A DNA stretch of 64,000 nt. Origin: Trebonia kvetii. GTDB taxonomy: Bacteria > Actinomycetota > Actinomycetes > Streptosporangiales > Streptosporangiaceae. The stretch lies in assembly GCF_007827045.1 (NCBI RefSeq), contig NZ_RPFW01000001.1:186001-250000 (forward strand). Reading direction: 5' to 3'. A program made the position numbers and the translations under genes. The notes beneath the pieces are model-generated. The model searched no databases. It was not told the DNA's origin and saw nothing but the letters and a program-made list of their open reading frames with translations. The first letter of the stretch is position 1. Each line of letters begins with the position of its first letter. Below, one piece after another: positions 1 through 8,831 of this stretch.

Positions 1-2
1 AG

Positions 3-1379
3 CGGTGGGCCGCGGACGCGGGCATGTCGTCCTGGGACTACGCGCACTGCCTGCCGTACTTCAAGCGGATGGAGAACTGCCTGGCCGCGCCGGGCACGCC
101 GAGCGAGGCGTTCCGCGGCACAGCCGGCCCGCTCGTGCTCGAGCGCGGTCCGGCCACCAACCCGCTGTTCGGTGCCTGGTTCGAGGCGGTGCAGCAGGCC
201 GGGTACCAGCTCACGGACGACGTCAACGGGTACCGGCAGGAGGGGTTCGCCGCATTCGACAGGAACATCTCCCACGGACGGCGGCTGTCGGCGGCGCGCG
301 CCTACCTGCACCCGGCCATGTCCCGGCCCAACCTGCGGGTGGTCACCAGGGCGCACACCACCCGGATCCTGTTCTCCGGCACGCGCGCGACCGGGGTGGA
401 ATTCGTGCTGGCCGGGCCCGCGGGCGCGGCGGCGGGCGGCTCCGCGCCGCGCCAGGCCCACGGCGGCGAGGTGATCGTATGCGGTGGCGCATTCGGCTCG
501 CCGCAACTGCTCCAGCTTTCCGGCGTCGGCAACGCCACCGAGCTCGCCAGGCTCGGCATCCCCGTGGTGGCGGACCTGCCGGGTGTCGGCGAGAACCTCC
601 AGGACCACCTGGAGGTGTACGTGCAGTACGGGTCGAAGCTGCCGGTCTCCGTGGCCCCCGCGCTGAAGTGGCGCAACCGGCCAGGCGTGGCGCTGCGCTG
701 GGCCGTCGCGCGCTCCGGGCCCGGCGCCACCAATCACTTCGAGGCGGGCGGCTTCGCCCGCTCGAACGACAAGGTCAGCTACCCCAACCTGATGTTCCAC
801 TTCCTGCCGATCGCGGTCCGCTATGACGGGTCCTCGCCGGCCGGCGGGCACGGCTACCAGGTGCACATCGGGCCGATGTACTCCGACTCGCGCGGCACGG
901 TGAAGCTGGTGTCCGACGACCCGTTCGCCAAGCCCGCGCTGCGGTTCAACTACCTGTCCACGCCGACCGACCGCTCGGAGTGGACCGAGGCCATCGCAAT
1001 CGCGCGGAAGATCCTCAACCAGCCGGCGTTCGACGAGTTCAACGCCGGCGAGCTGTCCCCGGGCCCCGGGGTGTCCGCGGAGCGGGAGGTGCTCGACTGG
1101 GTGGCAAGAGACGCGGAGACCGCGCTGCACCCGTCCTGCACCTGTGCCATGGGCACCGGCCCGCTTTCTGTGACCGATCCGGAATCCCTCGCCGTGCACG
1201 GGGTGTCCGGGCTCCGCGTCGTCGACGCGTCGGTCATGCCCTATGTCACCAACGGGAACATATACGCGCCGACCATGATGATCGCGGAGAAGGCAGCCGA
1301 CCTGATCATGGGGAACACGCCGCTGACACCGGAGCAGATCCCGTATTACCGGCACAATTCCGACGCGGACGCGGTCTAG
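3..1379 (+). CDS. GMC-family FAD oxidoreductase (choline dehydrogenase-like), 5' truncated by window edge
   Basis: This is the C-terminal part (about 458 residues) of a glucose-methanol-choline oxidoreductase. The reading frame is open to the left edge, and the residues before the first internal Met fit the family, so the true start and the N-terminal FAD-binding GxGxxG lie outside the window. Visible family signatures are GGAFGSPQLLQLSGVG in the middle and, near the C-terminus, HPSCTCAMG followed by VVDASVMP and TNGNIYAPTMMIAEKAADLI, which carry the His and Asn of the GMC active site. The enzyme should oxidise an alcohol with FAD. The substrate cannot be read from the sequence; the closest feel is BetA-type. 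A 155-bp gap follows. Confidence 0.9.
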   Translation, partial: RWAADAGMSSWDYAHCLPYFKRMENCLAAPGTPSEAFRGTAGPLVLERGPATNPLFGAWFEAVQQAGYQLTDDVNGYRQEGFAAFDRNISHGRRLSAARAYLHPAMSRPNLRVVTRAHTTRILFSGTRATGVEFVLAGPAGAAAGGSAPRQAHGGEVIVCGGAFGSPQLLQLSGVGNATELARLGIPVVADLPGVGENLQDHLEVYVQYGSKLPVSVAPALKWRNRPGVALRWAVARSGPGATNHFEAGGFARSNDKVSYPNLMFHFLPIAVRYDGSSPAGGHGYQVHIGPMYSDSRGTVKLVSDDPFAKPALRFNYLSTPTDRSEWTEAIAIARKILNQPAFDEFNAGELSPGPGVSAEREVLDWVARDAETALHPSCTCAMGTGPLSVTDPESLAVHGVSGLRVVDASVMPYVTNGNIYAPTMMIAEKAADLIMGNTPLTPEQIPYYRHNSDADAV

Positions 1380-1534
1380 CGCGGTAACGGCCGCGCGCCC
1401 CGGGGACAGGCGCAAATTACCCGCCCACATCGTGGAACCAATGCGGTCATAGCGCGCGAATGTCTGGACAGTGGGGCGGGAATCTCCGCATCATCGAGAC
1501 CAAATCGACCACGGTTTTCTAGGAGCTGCCCGGC

Positions 1535-2284
1535 ATGCCCAGCCCAGATGATGATCCGCTGCCAGAAGCGGTCGCGCTTGTCGAAGGGGCCATGGCCGCG
1601 GGGCTGAGACTGCGGCTGCTCGGCGGGCTCGGCGTGCGGGTGCTCTGCCCGGACTTCCCGCCTCGCCCGCACCGGGACATCGACTTCGCCTGCGCGGGCA
1701 AGGGACGGCGCGACATCGCCGCCTTCCTCGAGAGGAGCGGCTGCCAGCCCGACAAGGCGTTCAACGCGCTCAACGGCGACTGGCAGATGTACTTCATCGC
1801 ACCGTCGGGGCTGCCGGTCGACGTCATGGTCGACCGGCTCGTCATGTGCCACACGCTGGACCTCCGTCCCTCCCTCGGCAACTCCTCGCTCACCCTGGAC
1901 CCGGCCGACCTGCTGCTGTCCAAGCTGCAGATCTTCGAGCTGAACGCGAAGGACGCGCGCGACATCACGCAGCTGCTTTCCGGTGTCCCCGTCGGCGACG
2001 GCCAAGGCGGCGGCCCGTTCATCGACACCCGCAGGTTCGGGGAGATCCTGGCCGCGGACTGGGGCTGGTGGCGCACCTCGACGGGAAACCTGGAGAAGCT
2101 GCCCAAGCTGCTCGCCGACAGCGCGGAGATGATCCCGCCGCAGGCCAGGTTCGACCCAGCCGCGCAGGCGGCGCGGCTGCTCGACGTGGCCAACTCGGTC
2201 CCCAAGTCAATGAAGTGGAAGCTGCGCGCCAACGTCGGCGACCGCGTGCGCTGGTACGAGCTGCCAGAGGAAGTAGCGCACTGA
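1535..2284 (+). CDS. nucleotidyltransferase-fold protein
   Basis: A 249-residue protein with a good ribosome site (AGGAG at 1521-1525) before its ATG. Residues 25-55 contain LLGGLGVRV followed by HRDIDF, the glycine pair plus acidic D-x-D arrangement of the nucleotidyltransferase superfamily (AbiEii/MNT-like or LinB-like minor forms). A further acidic motif, LPVDVMVDRL, could supply the third metal ligand. Its stop overlaps the start of the next gene as ATGA, so translation is probably coupled to a metallophosphoesterase. The substrate (nucleotide, protein or antibiotic) is unknown. The C-terminal half (WGWWRTSTGN to VRWYELP) has no recognised domain. Confidence 0.7.
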   Translation: MPSPDDDPLPEAVALVEGAMAAGLRLRLLGGLGVRVLCPDFPPRPHRDIDFACAGKGRRDIAAFLERSGCQPDKAFNALNGDWQMYFIAPSGLPVDVMVDRLVMCHTLDLRPSLGNSSLTLDPADLLLSKLQIFELNAKDARDITQLLSGVPVGDGQGGGPFIDTRRFGEILAADWGWWRTSTGNLEKLPKLLADSAEMIPPQARFDPAAQAARLLDVANSVPKSMKWKLRANVGDRVRWYELPEEVAH

Positions 2285-3216
2285 TGAAGATCTTCTTCGC
2301 CACTGACATCCACGGGTCGGAAATCTGCTGGAAGAAGTTCCTGAACGCCGCCGCCTTCTACAAGGCCGACCTGGTCGTGCTCGGCGGCGACGTCACCGGC
2401 AAGGTCATGGTCCCCATCGTCGCCTACCCGGGCTACTGGGAGGTTTCGGTGCGCGGCGAGCGGCGCCGCCTCGAGAGCAGGGAAGAGCTGCAGGAGACGA
2501 TGCAGCAGCTGCGCGACCGCGGCTCGTACCCCGCGATCGTGACCCGCGACGAACTCGACGCGCTAAGCAATGAACATGCCATCACGCAGCGGTTCAACGC
2601 CGAGATGACGCACTCTCTCGACCGCTGGCTCGACATGGCAGACGGCAAGCTACGCGGCGGCTCGGTCCCGTGCATTCTCAACGGCGGCAACGACGACATC
2701 TTCGAGATCGACCCGATTCTGGAGTCCTCGCCCGCCGTGACGTTCGCCGAGGGGAAGGTCATCGACCTCGGCGGATTCACGATGATCTCGATGGGCTGGA
2801 CCAACCCCACGCCGTGGGACACCCACCGGGAGGCGCCGGAGGACGAGCTCGCGATGCGGATCGACGCCATCGCCGCGCGCGTGCCCGACATGAACAGGAC
2901 CATATTCAACTTCCACGCCCCGCCCTACGGCACCGGGCTCGACGAGGCGCCGGAGCTCGACGCGACCATGCGGCCGACTCACGGCGGCGCGGTCATGAAG
3001 CCAGTCGGGTCCACGGCCGTGCGCGAGGCGATCCTGCGGTACCAGCCGCCGCTCTCCGTGCACGGGCATATCCACGAAAGCCGGGGCGTGGCCAAGCTGG
3101 GCCGGACCCTGACGGTCAACCCCGGCAGTTCCTACGGAGACGGCGTGCTTCAGGCCGCTCTGCTCGATATCAACATGAAAAATGGAAAGGTTAAGTATGT
3201 CCTTGTTAACGGCTGA
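2284..3216 (+). CDS. metallophosphoesterase
   Basis: A 310-residue calcineurin-like phosphoesterase. The metal-site motifs appear in order: TDIHGSE near the N-terminus, VLGGDVTG at about residue 36, GGNDDIF at about 138, NFHAPPYG at about 218 and HGHIHES at about 260, so all ligands look present. It starts at the ATG overlapping the stop of the nucleotidyltransferase gene by four bases; the longer open frame upstream is a shadow of that gene. Such an enzyme hydrolyses a phosphomonoester or diester, and the coupling suggests that it reverses or processes the product of its neighbour. That link is an inference. An APC permease follows after 66 bp. Confidence 0.85.
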   Translation: MKIFFATDIHGSEICWKKFLNAAAFYKADLVVLGGDVTGKVMVPIVAYPGYWEVSVRGERRRLESREELQETMQQLRDRGSYPAIVTRDELDALSNEHAITQRFNAEMTHSLDRWLDMADGKLRGGSVPCILNGGNDDIFEIDPILESSPAVTFAEGKVIDLGGFTMISMGWTNPTPWDTHREAPEDELAMRIDAIAARVPDMNRTIFNFHAPPYGTGLDEAPELDATMRPTHGGAVMKPVGSTAVREAILRYQPPLSVHGHIHESRGVAKLGRTLTVNPGSSYGDGVLQAALLDINMKNGKVKYVLVNG

Positions 3217-3282
3217 CTGTTATGGTGCTGCCGTTACGATGCATTGTATTGGCATTTTTCGATAACCCCCCCGGAGGGTCCC

Positions 3283-4911
3283 ATGGCCTCTAACGCCATC
3301 GGCGATGAGAGACCTACGCTATTCCTGCGTAAAGCGACGGGTCTCGTACGCGGCTGGTCTGTCCGCGACTCAATGATCTACGCCTGCCTATCCACCAACG
3401 TCGTCACGCTCGGCCTGGTCGAATTCGCCTATCAGGGCGCCTTCCCGACCGGGCAGCTGCTCACCGCCGTGCTCATCTCCGGTGTCTGGGTCTCGTTCCT
3501 CGTCATTGCCTACAGCGGCTTGGTGGTCACCATCCCGCGGGCCGGCGGCGACTACGTATGGCAGTCCCGCATCCTGGGCAGCGGGCTCGGCTTCGTCATG
3601 GCCGCGACCGGGTGGTGGTTCATCCTCTGGCTGTGGGCGCCCATCTACGGGTCCGTGCTCTCCGAGGAGTTCTTCCAGCCGCTGTGGGTCGCGTTCAACG
3701 ACCCGTCGGGCGCGGCTTGGTTCACCACGCACACCGGCATCTTCGTCGTCACGCTGATCACCATCGCGCTGGCGGGCATCCTCGTCTCGCTCGGCATGGC
3801 CGGCTATGCCCGCGTGCAGAAGTGGTGCTTCTACGGCGGCCTGCTCGGCTTTGCGATCATCGTGATCATCCTGCTCGTCAACAACCAGAGCAACTTCGTC
3901 AGCGCCTTCAACAACCAGACTTCGAAGCTGTTCGGGATGAAGAACGCGTACGCCGCGACCACCGCCGCGGCCGCCAAGGCCGGTTACACGCCGCCGGGGT
4001 TCGGCTTCAGCGGCGACCTGGGGCAGTCCATGCTGCTCGTCCCGATGCTGATGTTCTACCTGCTCTGGCCGAACTGGGGCACCACGCTGTACGGCGAGAT
4101 CCGCGGTGCGTCCGACTTCAAGCGGGTCTTCAGCGGGATGTTCTTCGGCCTGTGGACGACGGTGCTGCTGTCGGTGGCCTTCCTCGCGCTGTTCTCCAAG
4201 ACCTTCGGCTTCGTCTTCTACCAGGACGTGAACGCGAACTGGGCGGGCTACGCCGGGACGAGCGCGGCCCTGCCGGTGTTCCCGTACCCGACGCTGCTTG
4301 TCAGCTGGCTCGTCAACAACCAGGCGTTCCAGGTGATCCTGATCCTGCTGATGAGCCTGTGGTTCTTCGCCTGGGTGGGGACGCTGTTCCTGTCGTCCAC
4401 CCGGGTGATCTTCGCGGCGGCGTTCGACCGGATCCTCCCCGACGGCGCTGCGCAGGTGTCGGAGAAGCGCCGGGTGCCGGTGTGGTCTCTGGTGCTGATG
4501 CTGCTGCCGGCCGTGGGGCTCGGCGCGCTTTACGCCTACAACTCGACGTTCCACACCTACACGCTGGACGCGACGCTCGTCATCGCGGTCACGTACCTGT
4601 TCTCCGCGATTGCCGTGGTGATCCTGCCGTTCCGCAAGCCGGACCTGTGGGCGGCCTCCCCCGCATCGCGGATCAAGCTGCTCGGTGTCCCTGTCGTGCC
4701 CGCCGCCGGTGTGGTCACCATCGGGCTCATCGGGTACTGCCTGTACGAGTGGCTGTCCAACGACAGCTACTTCGTGAACAACAACGACTCGCTGCTCTAC
4801 ATGGGCGGAATGTACGTGCTCGCGCTGGTGATCTACCTGGTGGCCAGGGCCATCAGGTCCCGCCAGGGCATCGACCTCTCCCTGATCAACAAGGAGATCC
4901 CGGTCGAATAG
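3283..4911 (+). CDS. APC-family amino acid permease
   Basis: A 542-residue integral membrane protein with about 12 hydrophobic segments, consistent with the amino acid-polyamine-organocation superfamily. The N-terminal segment contains the helix-break region IPRAGGDYVWQSRILG typical of the first APC helices. I chose the ATG at 3283 because GGAGG lies at 3273-3277; an upstream in-frame ATG at 3244 has no such site. Substrate unknown. It is followed by a perfect 15-bp terminator hairpin (4932-4965). It may be co-transcribed with the nucleotidyltransferase/phosphoesterase pair, but the 66-bp gap allows its own promoter. Confidence 0.85.
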   Translation: MASNAIGDERPTLFLRKATGLVRGWSVRDSMIYACLSTNVVTLGLVEFAYQGAFPTGQLLTAVLISGVWVSFLVIAYSGLVVTIPRAGGDYVWQSRILGSGLGFVMAATGWWFILWLWAPIYGSVLSEEFFQPLWVAFNDPSGAAWFTTHTGIFVVTLITIALAGILVSLGMAGYARVQKWCFYGGLLGFAIIVIILLVNNQSNFVSAFNNQTSKLFGMKNAYAATTAAAAKAGYTPPGFGFSGDLGQSMLLVPMLMFYLLWPNWGTTLYGEIRGASDFKRVFSGMFFGLWTTVLLSVAFLALFSKTFGFVFYQDVNANWAGYAGTSAALPVFPYPTLLVSWLVNNQAFQVILILLMSLWFFAWVGTLFLSSTRVIFAAAFDRILPDGAAQVSEKRRVPVWSLVLMLLPAVGLGALYAYNSTFHTYTLDATLVIAVTYLFSAIAVVILPFRKPDLWAASPASRIKLLGVPVVPAAGVVTIGLIGYCLYEWLSNDSYFVNNNDSLLYMGGMYVLALVIYLVARAIRSRQGIDLSLINKEIPVE

Positions 4912-4931
4912 CATGACACCCACAGCGCACC

Positions 4932-4965
4932 GGGGGCCTGCTCGCGACGACGCGAGCAGGCCCCC
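4932..4965 (+). terminator. terminator hairpin after the APC permease
   Basis: Perfect 15-bp inverted repeat GGGGGCCTGCTCGCG / CGCGAGCAGGCCCCC with loop ACGA, 20 bp after the permease stop. It is followed by TGCGTTGT rather than a clean T tract, as is common in actinomycetes. Confidence 0.8.
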
Positions 4966-4999
4966 TGCGTTGTCTCCGGGCACAGGCGCTCCGAACTTC

Positions 5000-5018
5000 G
5001 TTCGCGCGGAGCGCGAAC
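5000..5018. repeat. short hairpin
   Basis: GTTCGCGC, loop GGA, GCGCGAAC. It sits between the permease terminator and the G-rich palindrome at 5031-5046, making a dense run of secondary structure between two convergent genes. Confidence 0.5.
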
Positions 5019-5030
5019 ACCGGGGGGTAC

Positions 5031-5046
5031 GGGGGGTCGTCCCCCC
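5031..5046. repeat. G-rich palindromic element, copy 1
   Basis: GGGGGGTCGTCCCCCC. Related palindromes with a G5-TCG-C5 core occur at 23750, twice within 41178-41273 and at 53202. It lies in the convergent region between the permease and the methyltransferase. Confidence 0.6.
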
Positions 5047-5056
5047 GGGAGAAAGG

Positions 5057-5111
5057 GTCCTGCTAGCGCGCGATACGATGGCGCTCTTTGCCATCGCGCG
5101 CTAGCAGGACC
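5057..5111 (-). terminator. long hairpin overlapping the methyltransferase stop codon
   Basis: Perfect 19-bp arms, 5057-5075-region and 5093-5111 (GGTCCTGCTAGCGCGCGAT and its complement), around an 18-nt loop. The loop itself can form GATGGC/GCCATC. On the minus strand the arm is followed by CTTTCTCC, so it can act as the methyltransferase terminator. The stop codon (5063-5065) lies inside the distal arm, so the last codons of the gene are part of the hairpin. Confidence 0.6.
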
Positions 5112-5914
5112 AGGATCATTCGCCAAGCTGTGGGCGCGTCGAGCTCCGTTGTCTCGTCGAAGTCGCCGTAGCTCGCCACCAGCTCAAACCCTTCGGCCGC
5201 GATGCCCCCGTTGGCAAGCGCCACGGCGGCGCGGAACTCGGTCAGGGTCCAGAAGCGGTTCGGCACCACGTCGCTGACCGTGCGGATGGTGCCGTCCTCG
5301 CTCGTCGCGGTGATCGTCATATGCTCGCGGGTGACCTGCGTCAGCGGGTCGATCCTGTCTTCCCTGCCGCCCCAGCGGACCTCGGCATGCACGCCGTCCG
5401 CGTCGACCGTCCACTCGCTGCTTGTGCGCGGCACCGGGGTGAAGAAGTCCGCCGGGTGGGCGAGCTCGACGATGTAGAGGCCACCGGGTGCCAGGTGCCC
5501 GTGCAGCGCGACCAGGTGCCGGACCATGTCATCGAGGGTGAACATGTGACAGAGCGAGTTCAGCATCGTGATGGCGACATCGAATGTGCCCTCGATACGG
5601 AAGTCGCGCATGTCCGCCTCGACCACGTCCAGGTCGGTACCCGACGCCTTGGCCTGCGCCGCGGCGTACGCGCACATCGCGGGAGAACGGTCGAGCACCG
5701 TCGCCCGCAGGCCACGGCCCGCGAGTTCGCGCGCGTGCTCGGCGGGCCCCGCGGCCAGTTCGAGCACGGACGCGGCCGGCCGGCCGCCGGGCAGCGCGCC
5801 GTGGCGGGCGCACCAGGCAAGCAGCGCGGTCACCTCGGCGGGGACGTCACGGTAGGCGCAGGCAAGCTGGTACAGCTCGGGTTCGTCATAAATGCCGCTC
5901 ACCCCTGCAATCAT
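5063..5914 (-). CDS. class I SAM-dependent methyltransferase
   Basis: A 283-residue protein (ATG at 5914; an upstream GTG at 5923 and a downstream GTG at 5902 are alternatives, none with a strong ribosome site). Motif I is ASVLELAAGPAEHARELA, followed by the acidic ATVLDRS at the end of strand 2 and DVVEADMRDF, a motif II/III pattern of Rossmann-fold methyltransferases. The C-terminal half contains beta-rich sequence resembling the dimerisation insert of small-molecule methyltransferases. The substrate is not recognisable. It stands alone on the minus strand between the permease and an unrecognised protein. Confidence 0.8.
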   Translation of the reverse strand: MIAGVSGIYDEPELYQLACAYRDVPAEVTALLAWCARHGALPGGRPAASVLELAAGPAEHARELAGRGLRATVLDRSPAMCAYAAAQAKASGTDLDVVEADMRDFRIEGTFDVAITMLNSLCHMFTLDDMVRHLVALHGHLAPGGLYIVELAHPADFFTPVPRTSSEWTVDADGVHAEVRWGGREDRIDPLTQVTREHMTITATSEDGTIRTVSDVVPNRFWTLTEFRAAVALANGGIAAEGFELVASYGDFDETTELDAPTAWRMILVLLARDGKERHRIAR

Positions 5915-6194
5915 GCCGCACACCGGCCGCCGGCCGGACGGCGAGCGGTCACTGGCCGTTTCCCACCCTGGTCACAGGGGCAACACACAGGCGTGTATTC
6001 GCGATCTCTTTGGCCGCTCAAAACCGGCGCTCACCAGGCAAAACAGTCGGAGCGATAGATATGGGCGAAGCTCTGCAACCGTTCGGGATCGGCGTGAACA
6101 GGTGCGGCGGGGAGCCGCGGCTTGAGCGACCGACAGCACCCGAACATCACCCGTCAAATCCGCAACGCATCTACCGCCGCCTCGCGGCGTGGGG

Positions 6195-6206
6195 CAGACT
6201 GACCGC
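6195..6206 (+). promoter_or_regulatory. putative leaderless -10 element
   Basis: CAGACT followed by six bases (GACCGC) and the ATG at 6207. The same GACCGC-ATG arrangement occurs at 32359-32371 after TAGGGT. No Shine-Dalgarno sequence is visible, so a leaderless transcript is likely. Confidence 0.35.
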
Positions 6207-7532
6207 ATGATGACTGAGGCGGAGGCACTCAAGACCCTGGCGCGCGAGGACCCCGCTGTCGCCGACGACGCGAGGACCGCTCTCCACTCGCTCACATCAG
6301 GCGGCGGGCTCGGCGCAATCTCGCTCCTGCGGCTTCAGGAGTACCTGTGGTACGCGCTGCCCGCCGGCTCAGCCGAGTCGCCCGAGGCGCACCTGACCGT
6401 CACCAAGGCGCTCGCCAGGCTGTTCACGCTGGCCGGCATGGAGCGCTACGCGGAGGTCTGCACCAGCGCGGAAACAGAACGGATTCTGGCCGCGTACGGC
6501 GTGTCCCGCACCGAGGGTCTGTCGGCCTACACCGGGGCGCTCGCCACGTCGCACGCGGCGCCGCCGGACACCGACTTGCTCGCCTGGTCCTCGGTGATGG
6601 GCCCGGAGGAGCGCGCGGCCTACGACGCCTGCGGCGCCGCGATCGAGCTCGCCGTCGCCTCGAAGGAGCTGAAGCCCGGGGTCAGCGGCTGGAAGACCAA
6701 GCGCGCCGCGCTTGTGGAACGCTGGCTGACCCGCAGCACCGGCGCGCCCGGTTCTGACACCTGGCTCAGCAAGATCAGCGCGGAACGGATCGAGGAGTGG
6801 GCGCACGGGCACCCGGGCGAGCGATCCAGGCTCGCCAGGGCCGTGATGCCCAAGCTGCTCGAGCCGCCCGACCTGCCCGACGAGCCGCTGCCGACGCTTG
6901 CCTGGATACTCGAGCAGGCCGGCACCGGGATGCGGCTCACCGCCAGGCACTACATCGCGCCGACGATCGTCGGCGAGGCCGCGGTGCTGTTCGGCTGGCG
7001 GACCGGCTCGTCCGGGCCCGGACGGCGGCAGCAGGAGCTCGACGTCTACCCCCTGCACACACTGCGCGCGCTCGCGCAGCACGAGATGGGCGCCATCAGG
7101 CGCAGCGGCGCCGCGCTGGTGCTGACGAGGACCGGGCGGCTGATGGCCGACGACGCCGCGGTGCGCTGGCACATCGGGACCGCGTCGCTGATCGGACCGG
7201 ACGACGCGCCGGATCCCGACTTCACCGTGGCCGTCCGCGAGGCGGCACTGCTCATCGTCGCGCTGCACGAGGGACCCGTCGGGTACGAGGAGCTCGCGAG
7301 CCGGCTCACCGAGATTCACGCCGCCGAGGGGTGGGCGTCACGGTCCGGCGGCAGCCTCGCGGGCGCGATCCGCGGCGAGATCCACGTACTGCGGCACCGG
7401 CTGCGCGCGCTGCAGCTGCTCGATGAGGAGGCGCCGCCCGGCACGGTGGCGCTGACCAGCGTCGGGACGGCGGCGGCGCTGTCCGGGCTGCTCGCGCGGG
7501 CGCTGCGGCCGCGGCGGCACGAGCATGTTTGA
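6207..7532 (+). CDS. hypothetical protein, 441 aa
   Basis: A soluble protein that I do not recognise. It reads as genuine coding sequence (strong third-position GC) and is alpha-helical throughout. The segment IRRSGAALVLTRTGRLMADD in the last third resembles the wing of a winged-helix unit, and the part after it (FTVAVREAALLIVALHEGPVGYEELASRL) could be a second helix-turn-helix. I see no catalytic motif, signal peptide or membrane segment. I prefer the ATG at 6207 to the GTG at 6189 because a -10-like hexamer sits six bases upstream. upp follows 50 bp later on the same strand. Confidence 0.65.
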   Translation: MMTEAEALKTLAREDPAVADDARTALHSLTSGGGLGAISLLRLQEYLWYALPAGSAESPEAHLTVTKALARLFTLAGMERYAEVCTSAETERILAAYGVSRTEGLSAYTGALATSHAAPPDTDLLAWSSVMGPEERAAYDACGAAIELAVASKELKPGVSGWKTKRAALVERWLTRSTGAPGSDTWLSKISAERIEEWAHGHPGERSRLARAVMPKLLEPPDLPDEPLPTLAWILEQAGTGMRLTARHYIAPTIVGEAAVLFGWRTGSSGPGRRQQELDVYPLHTLRALAQHEMGAIRRSGAALVLTRTGRLMADDAAVRWHIGTASLIGPDDAPDPDFTVAVREAALLIVALHEGPVGYEELASRLTEIHAAEGWASRSGGSLAGAIRGEIHVLRHRLRALQLLDEEAPPGTVALTSVGTAAALSGLLARALRPRRHEHV

Positions 7533-7582
7533 CGGCCGCCGCAACGTCACCTGGGCCATAGGAACCTGACACACTCTTCTCC

Positions 7583-8215
7583 ATGCGCACGCTCCTCGCC
7601 GACCACCCGCTGGTCACCCACAAGCTCACGCTGCTCCGCGACGCCTCGACAGACACGGCGACCTTCCGCATCCTGACGGACGAACTGGTGACCCTGCTCG
7701 CCTACGAGGCCACCCGCGAGATCAGGGCGGTACCCGCCGAGGTCACCACGCCGGTCGGTATCGCCCTTGGCGCCCGCCTCGCGGACCCCAAGCCGCTGAT
7801 CGTCCCCGTGCTGCGCGCCGGCATCGGCATGCTCGACGGCATGACCCGGCTGCTCCCGATGGCAAGCGTCGGCTTCGTCGGCATGGTCAGGGACGAGGAG
7901 TCGCTCGTCGCCTCCACCTACGCCAACCGGCTCCCGGCCAGGCTCGACGGCCGTGAGGTGTTCGTACTCGACCCGATGCTCGCCACCGGCGGCACGCTGG
8001 TCACCGTGGTGTCGATGCTGCTCGACCGGGGCGCCGCCGCCGTCACTGCGGTCTGCCTGCTCGCCGCCCCCGAGGGCATGGCACGGGTGGAGGCGGCCTT
8101 CCCAGGCGACAACGTGCGGGTGGTCACGGGCGCGGTCGACGAGCGGCTGAACGACAAGGGGTACATCGTGCCCGGCCTCGGCGACGCAGGCGACCGCCTC
8201 TTCGGCGAGATCTAA
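7583..8215 (+). CDS. upp: uracil phosphoribosyltransferase
   Basis: A 210-residue enzyme of pyrimidine salvage that converts uracil and PRPP to UMP in the cytoplasm. Diagnostic segments are PVLRAGIGM in the first half, the PRPP loop [11 protein letters not shown] at about residues 131-141 and the uracil-binding C-terminus [18 protein letters not shown]. Length matches the bacterial family (about 208-210). The ATG at 7583 has no Shine-Dalgarno sequence, and CACACT lies seven bases upstream, so a leaderless start is possible. The gene ends 123 bp before the 3' end of an HTH gene on the other strand. Confidence 0.97.
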   Translation: MRTLLADHPLVTHKLTLLRDASTDTATFRILTDELVTLLAYEATREIRAVPAEVTTPVGIALGARLADPKPLIVPVLRAGIGMLDGMTRLLPMASVGFVGMVRDEESLVASTYANRLPARLDGREVFVLDPMLATGGTLVTVVSMLLDRGAAAVTAVCLLAAPEGMARVEAAFPGDNVRVVTGAVDERLNDKGYIVPGLGDAGDRLFGEI

Positions 8216-8284
8216 GGACATACCGAACGGGCTCGTGGCTCCGCCCGCCCGCCCCCGCGAAGATCATTTCGAAAATGCCCTTGC

Positions 8285-8311
8285 CATTACCGGGGTTATA
8301 ACCCGGTAATG
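8285..8311. terminator. hairpin between convergent upp and HTH gene
   Basis: Perfect 10-bp arms CATTACCGGG / CCCGGTAATG around GTTATAA, followed by GAAAAGGGCAA. It can terminate either gene. The inner GGGTTATAACCC is itself palindromic, so an operator role is also possible. Confidence 0.5.
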
Positions 8312-8338
8312 AAAAGGGCAACCGCTTAAACGATCTTG

Positions 8339-8707
8339 CTAACGATCTTCTGGGGGGTTCAGGCGGCGCTCAAGGTCGGCTAGGCGGAGTTCCAGTTGGT
8401 CGACGCGGTGGCGGAGCAGCTCTAGCTGGGCCTCGTCGGCGAGGCGGCGCTCGGCGGTCTTGCGCAGCCGCGGGCTGGCCTCGGCCCGCTCGGCCACCAT
8501 CGCGAGCGGGACCAGGCGCTGGGGGCCGTGCGGGCCGTCGACCAGCCGCGACGGGATCTGCTCGGTGCGGTACCAGGTGCGCAGCGCGGCACGGGACACG
8601 CCGGTCTCCTCCGCCGCCTTTTCGAGCGTCACCCATTCCGAGCCCTCCAGGGTGGCGTTGAGCTCGAGGTCGAGCTCCCACTCATCGAGCCGGTCTTCCC
8701 AGTCCAT
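8339..8707 (-). CDS. helix-turn-helix DNA-binding protein with C-terminal coiled coil
   Basis: A 122-residue protein. Residues about 26-70 (WVTLEKAAEETGVSRAALR, then WYRTEQIPSRLVDGPHGPQRLVPL) form a MerR-like winged helix-turn-helix, and residues about 88-116 are a heptad-rich coiled coil (LELLRHRVDQLELRLADLERRL). This is the plan of a small dimeric transcription factor. A strong ribosome site (GGGAGGGG, 8713-8720) precedes the ATG. It is divergent from the Clp-N-repeat gene with 199 bp between starts, where a 20-bp tandem repeat lies. Regulation of that neighbour or of itself is an inference. Confidence 0.75.
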   Translation of the reverse strand: MDWEDRLDEWELDLELNATLEGSEWVTLEKAAEETGVSRAALRTWYRTEQIPSRLVDGPHGPQRLVPLAMVAERAEASPRLRKTAERRLADEAQLELLRHRVDQLELRLADLERRLNPPEDR

Positions 8708-8831
8708 GGACGCCCCTCCCGCATCGTTCCGCCGTGTACCCCAGGCCTCATTTGTACCCAGACCGGGTCACGATGCCACCATGCCACTCCCCCGTCACAC
8801 CCGTGCACGCGCTGCCGGCTTGGGCCTATAA

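Noticed and set aside
1535..3216. A single nucleotidyltransferase-phosphoesterase fusion frame from 1846
   Set aside because: The upstream part of that frame is out of phase with the nucleotidyltransferase and has shadow composition; the ATGA overlap gives two genes.
3388..5094. 568-codon minus-strand ORF opposite the APC permease
   Set aside because: Its composition is Arg/Gly/Glu/His-rich without domains and it mirrors the permease codons; it is a GC-driven antisense shadow.
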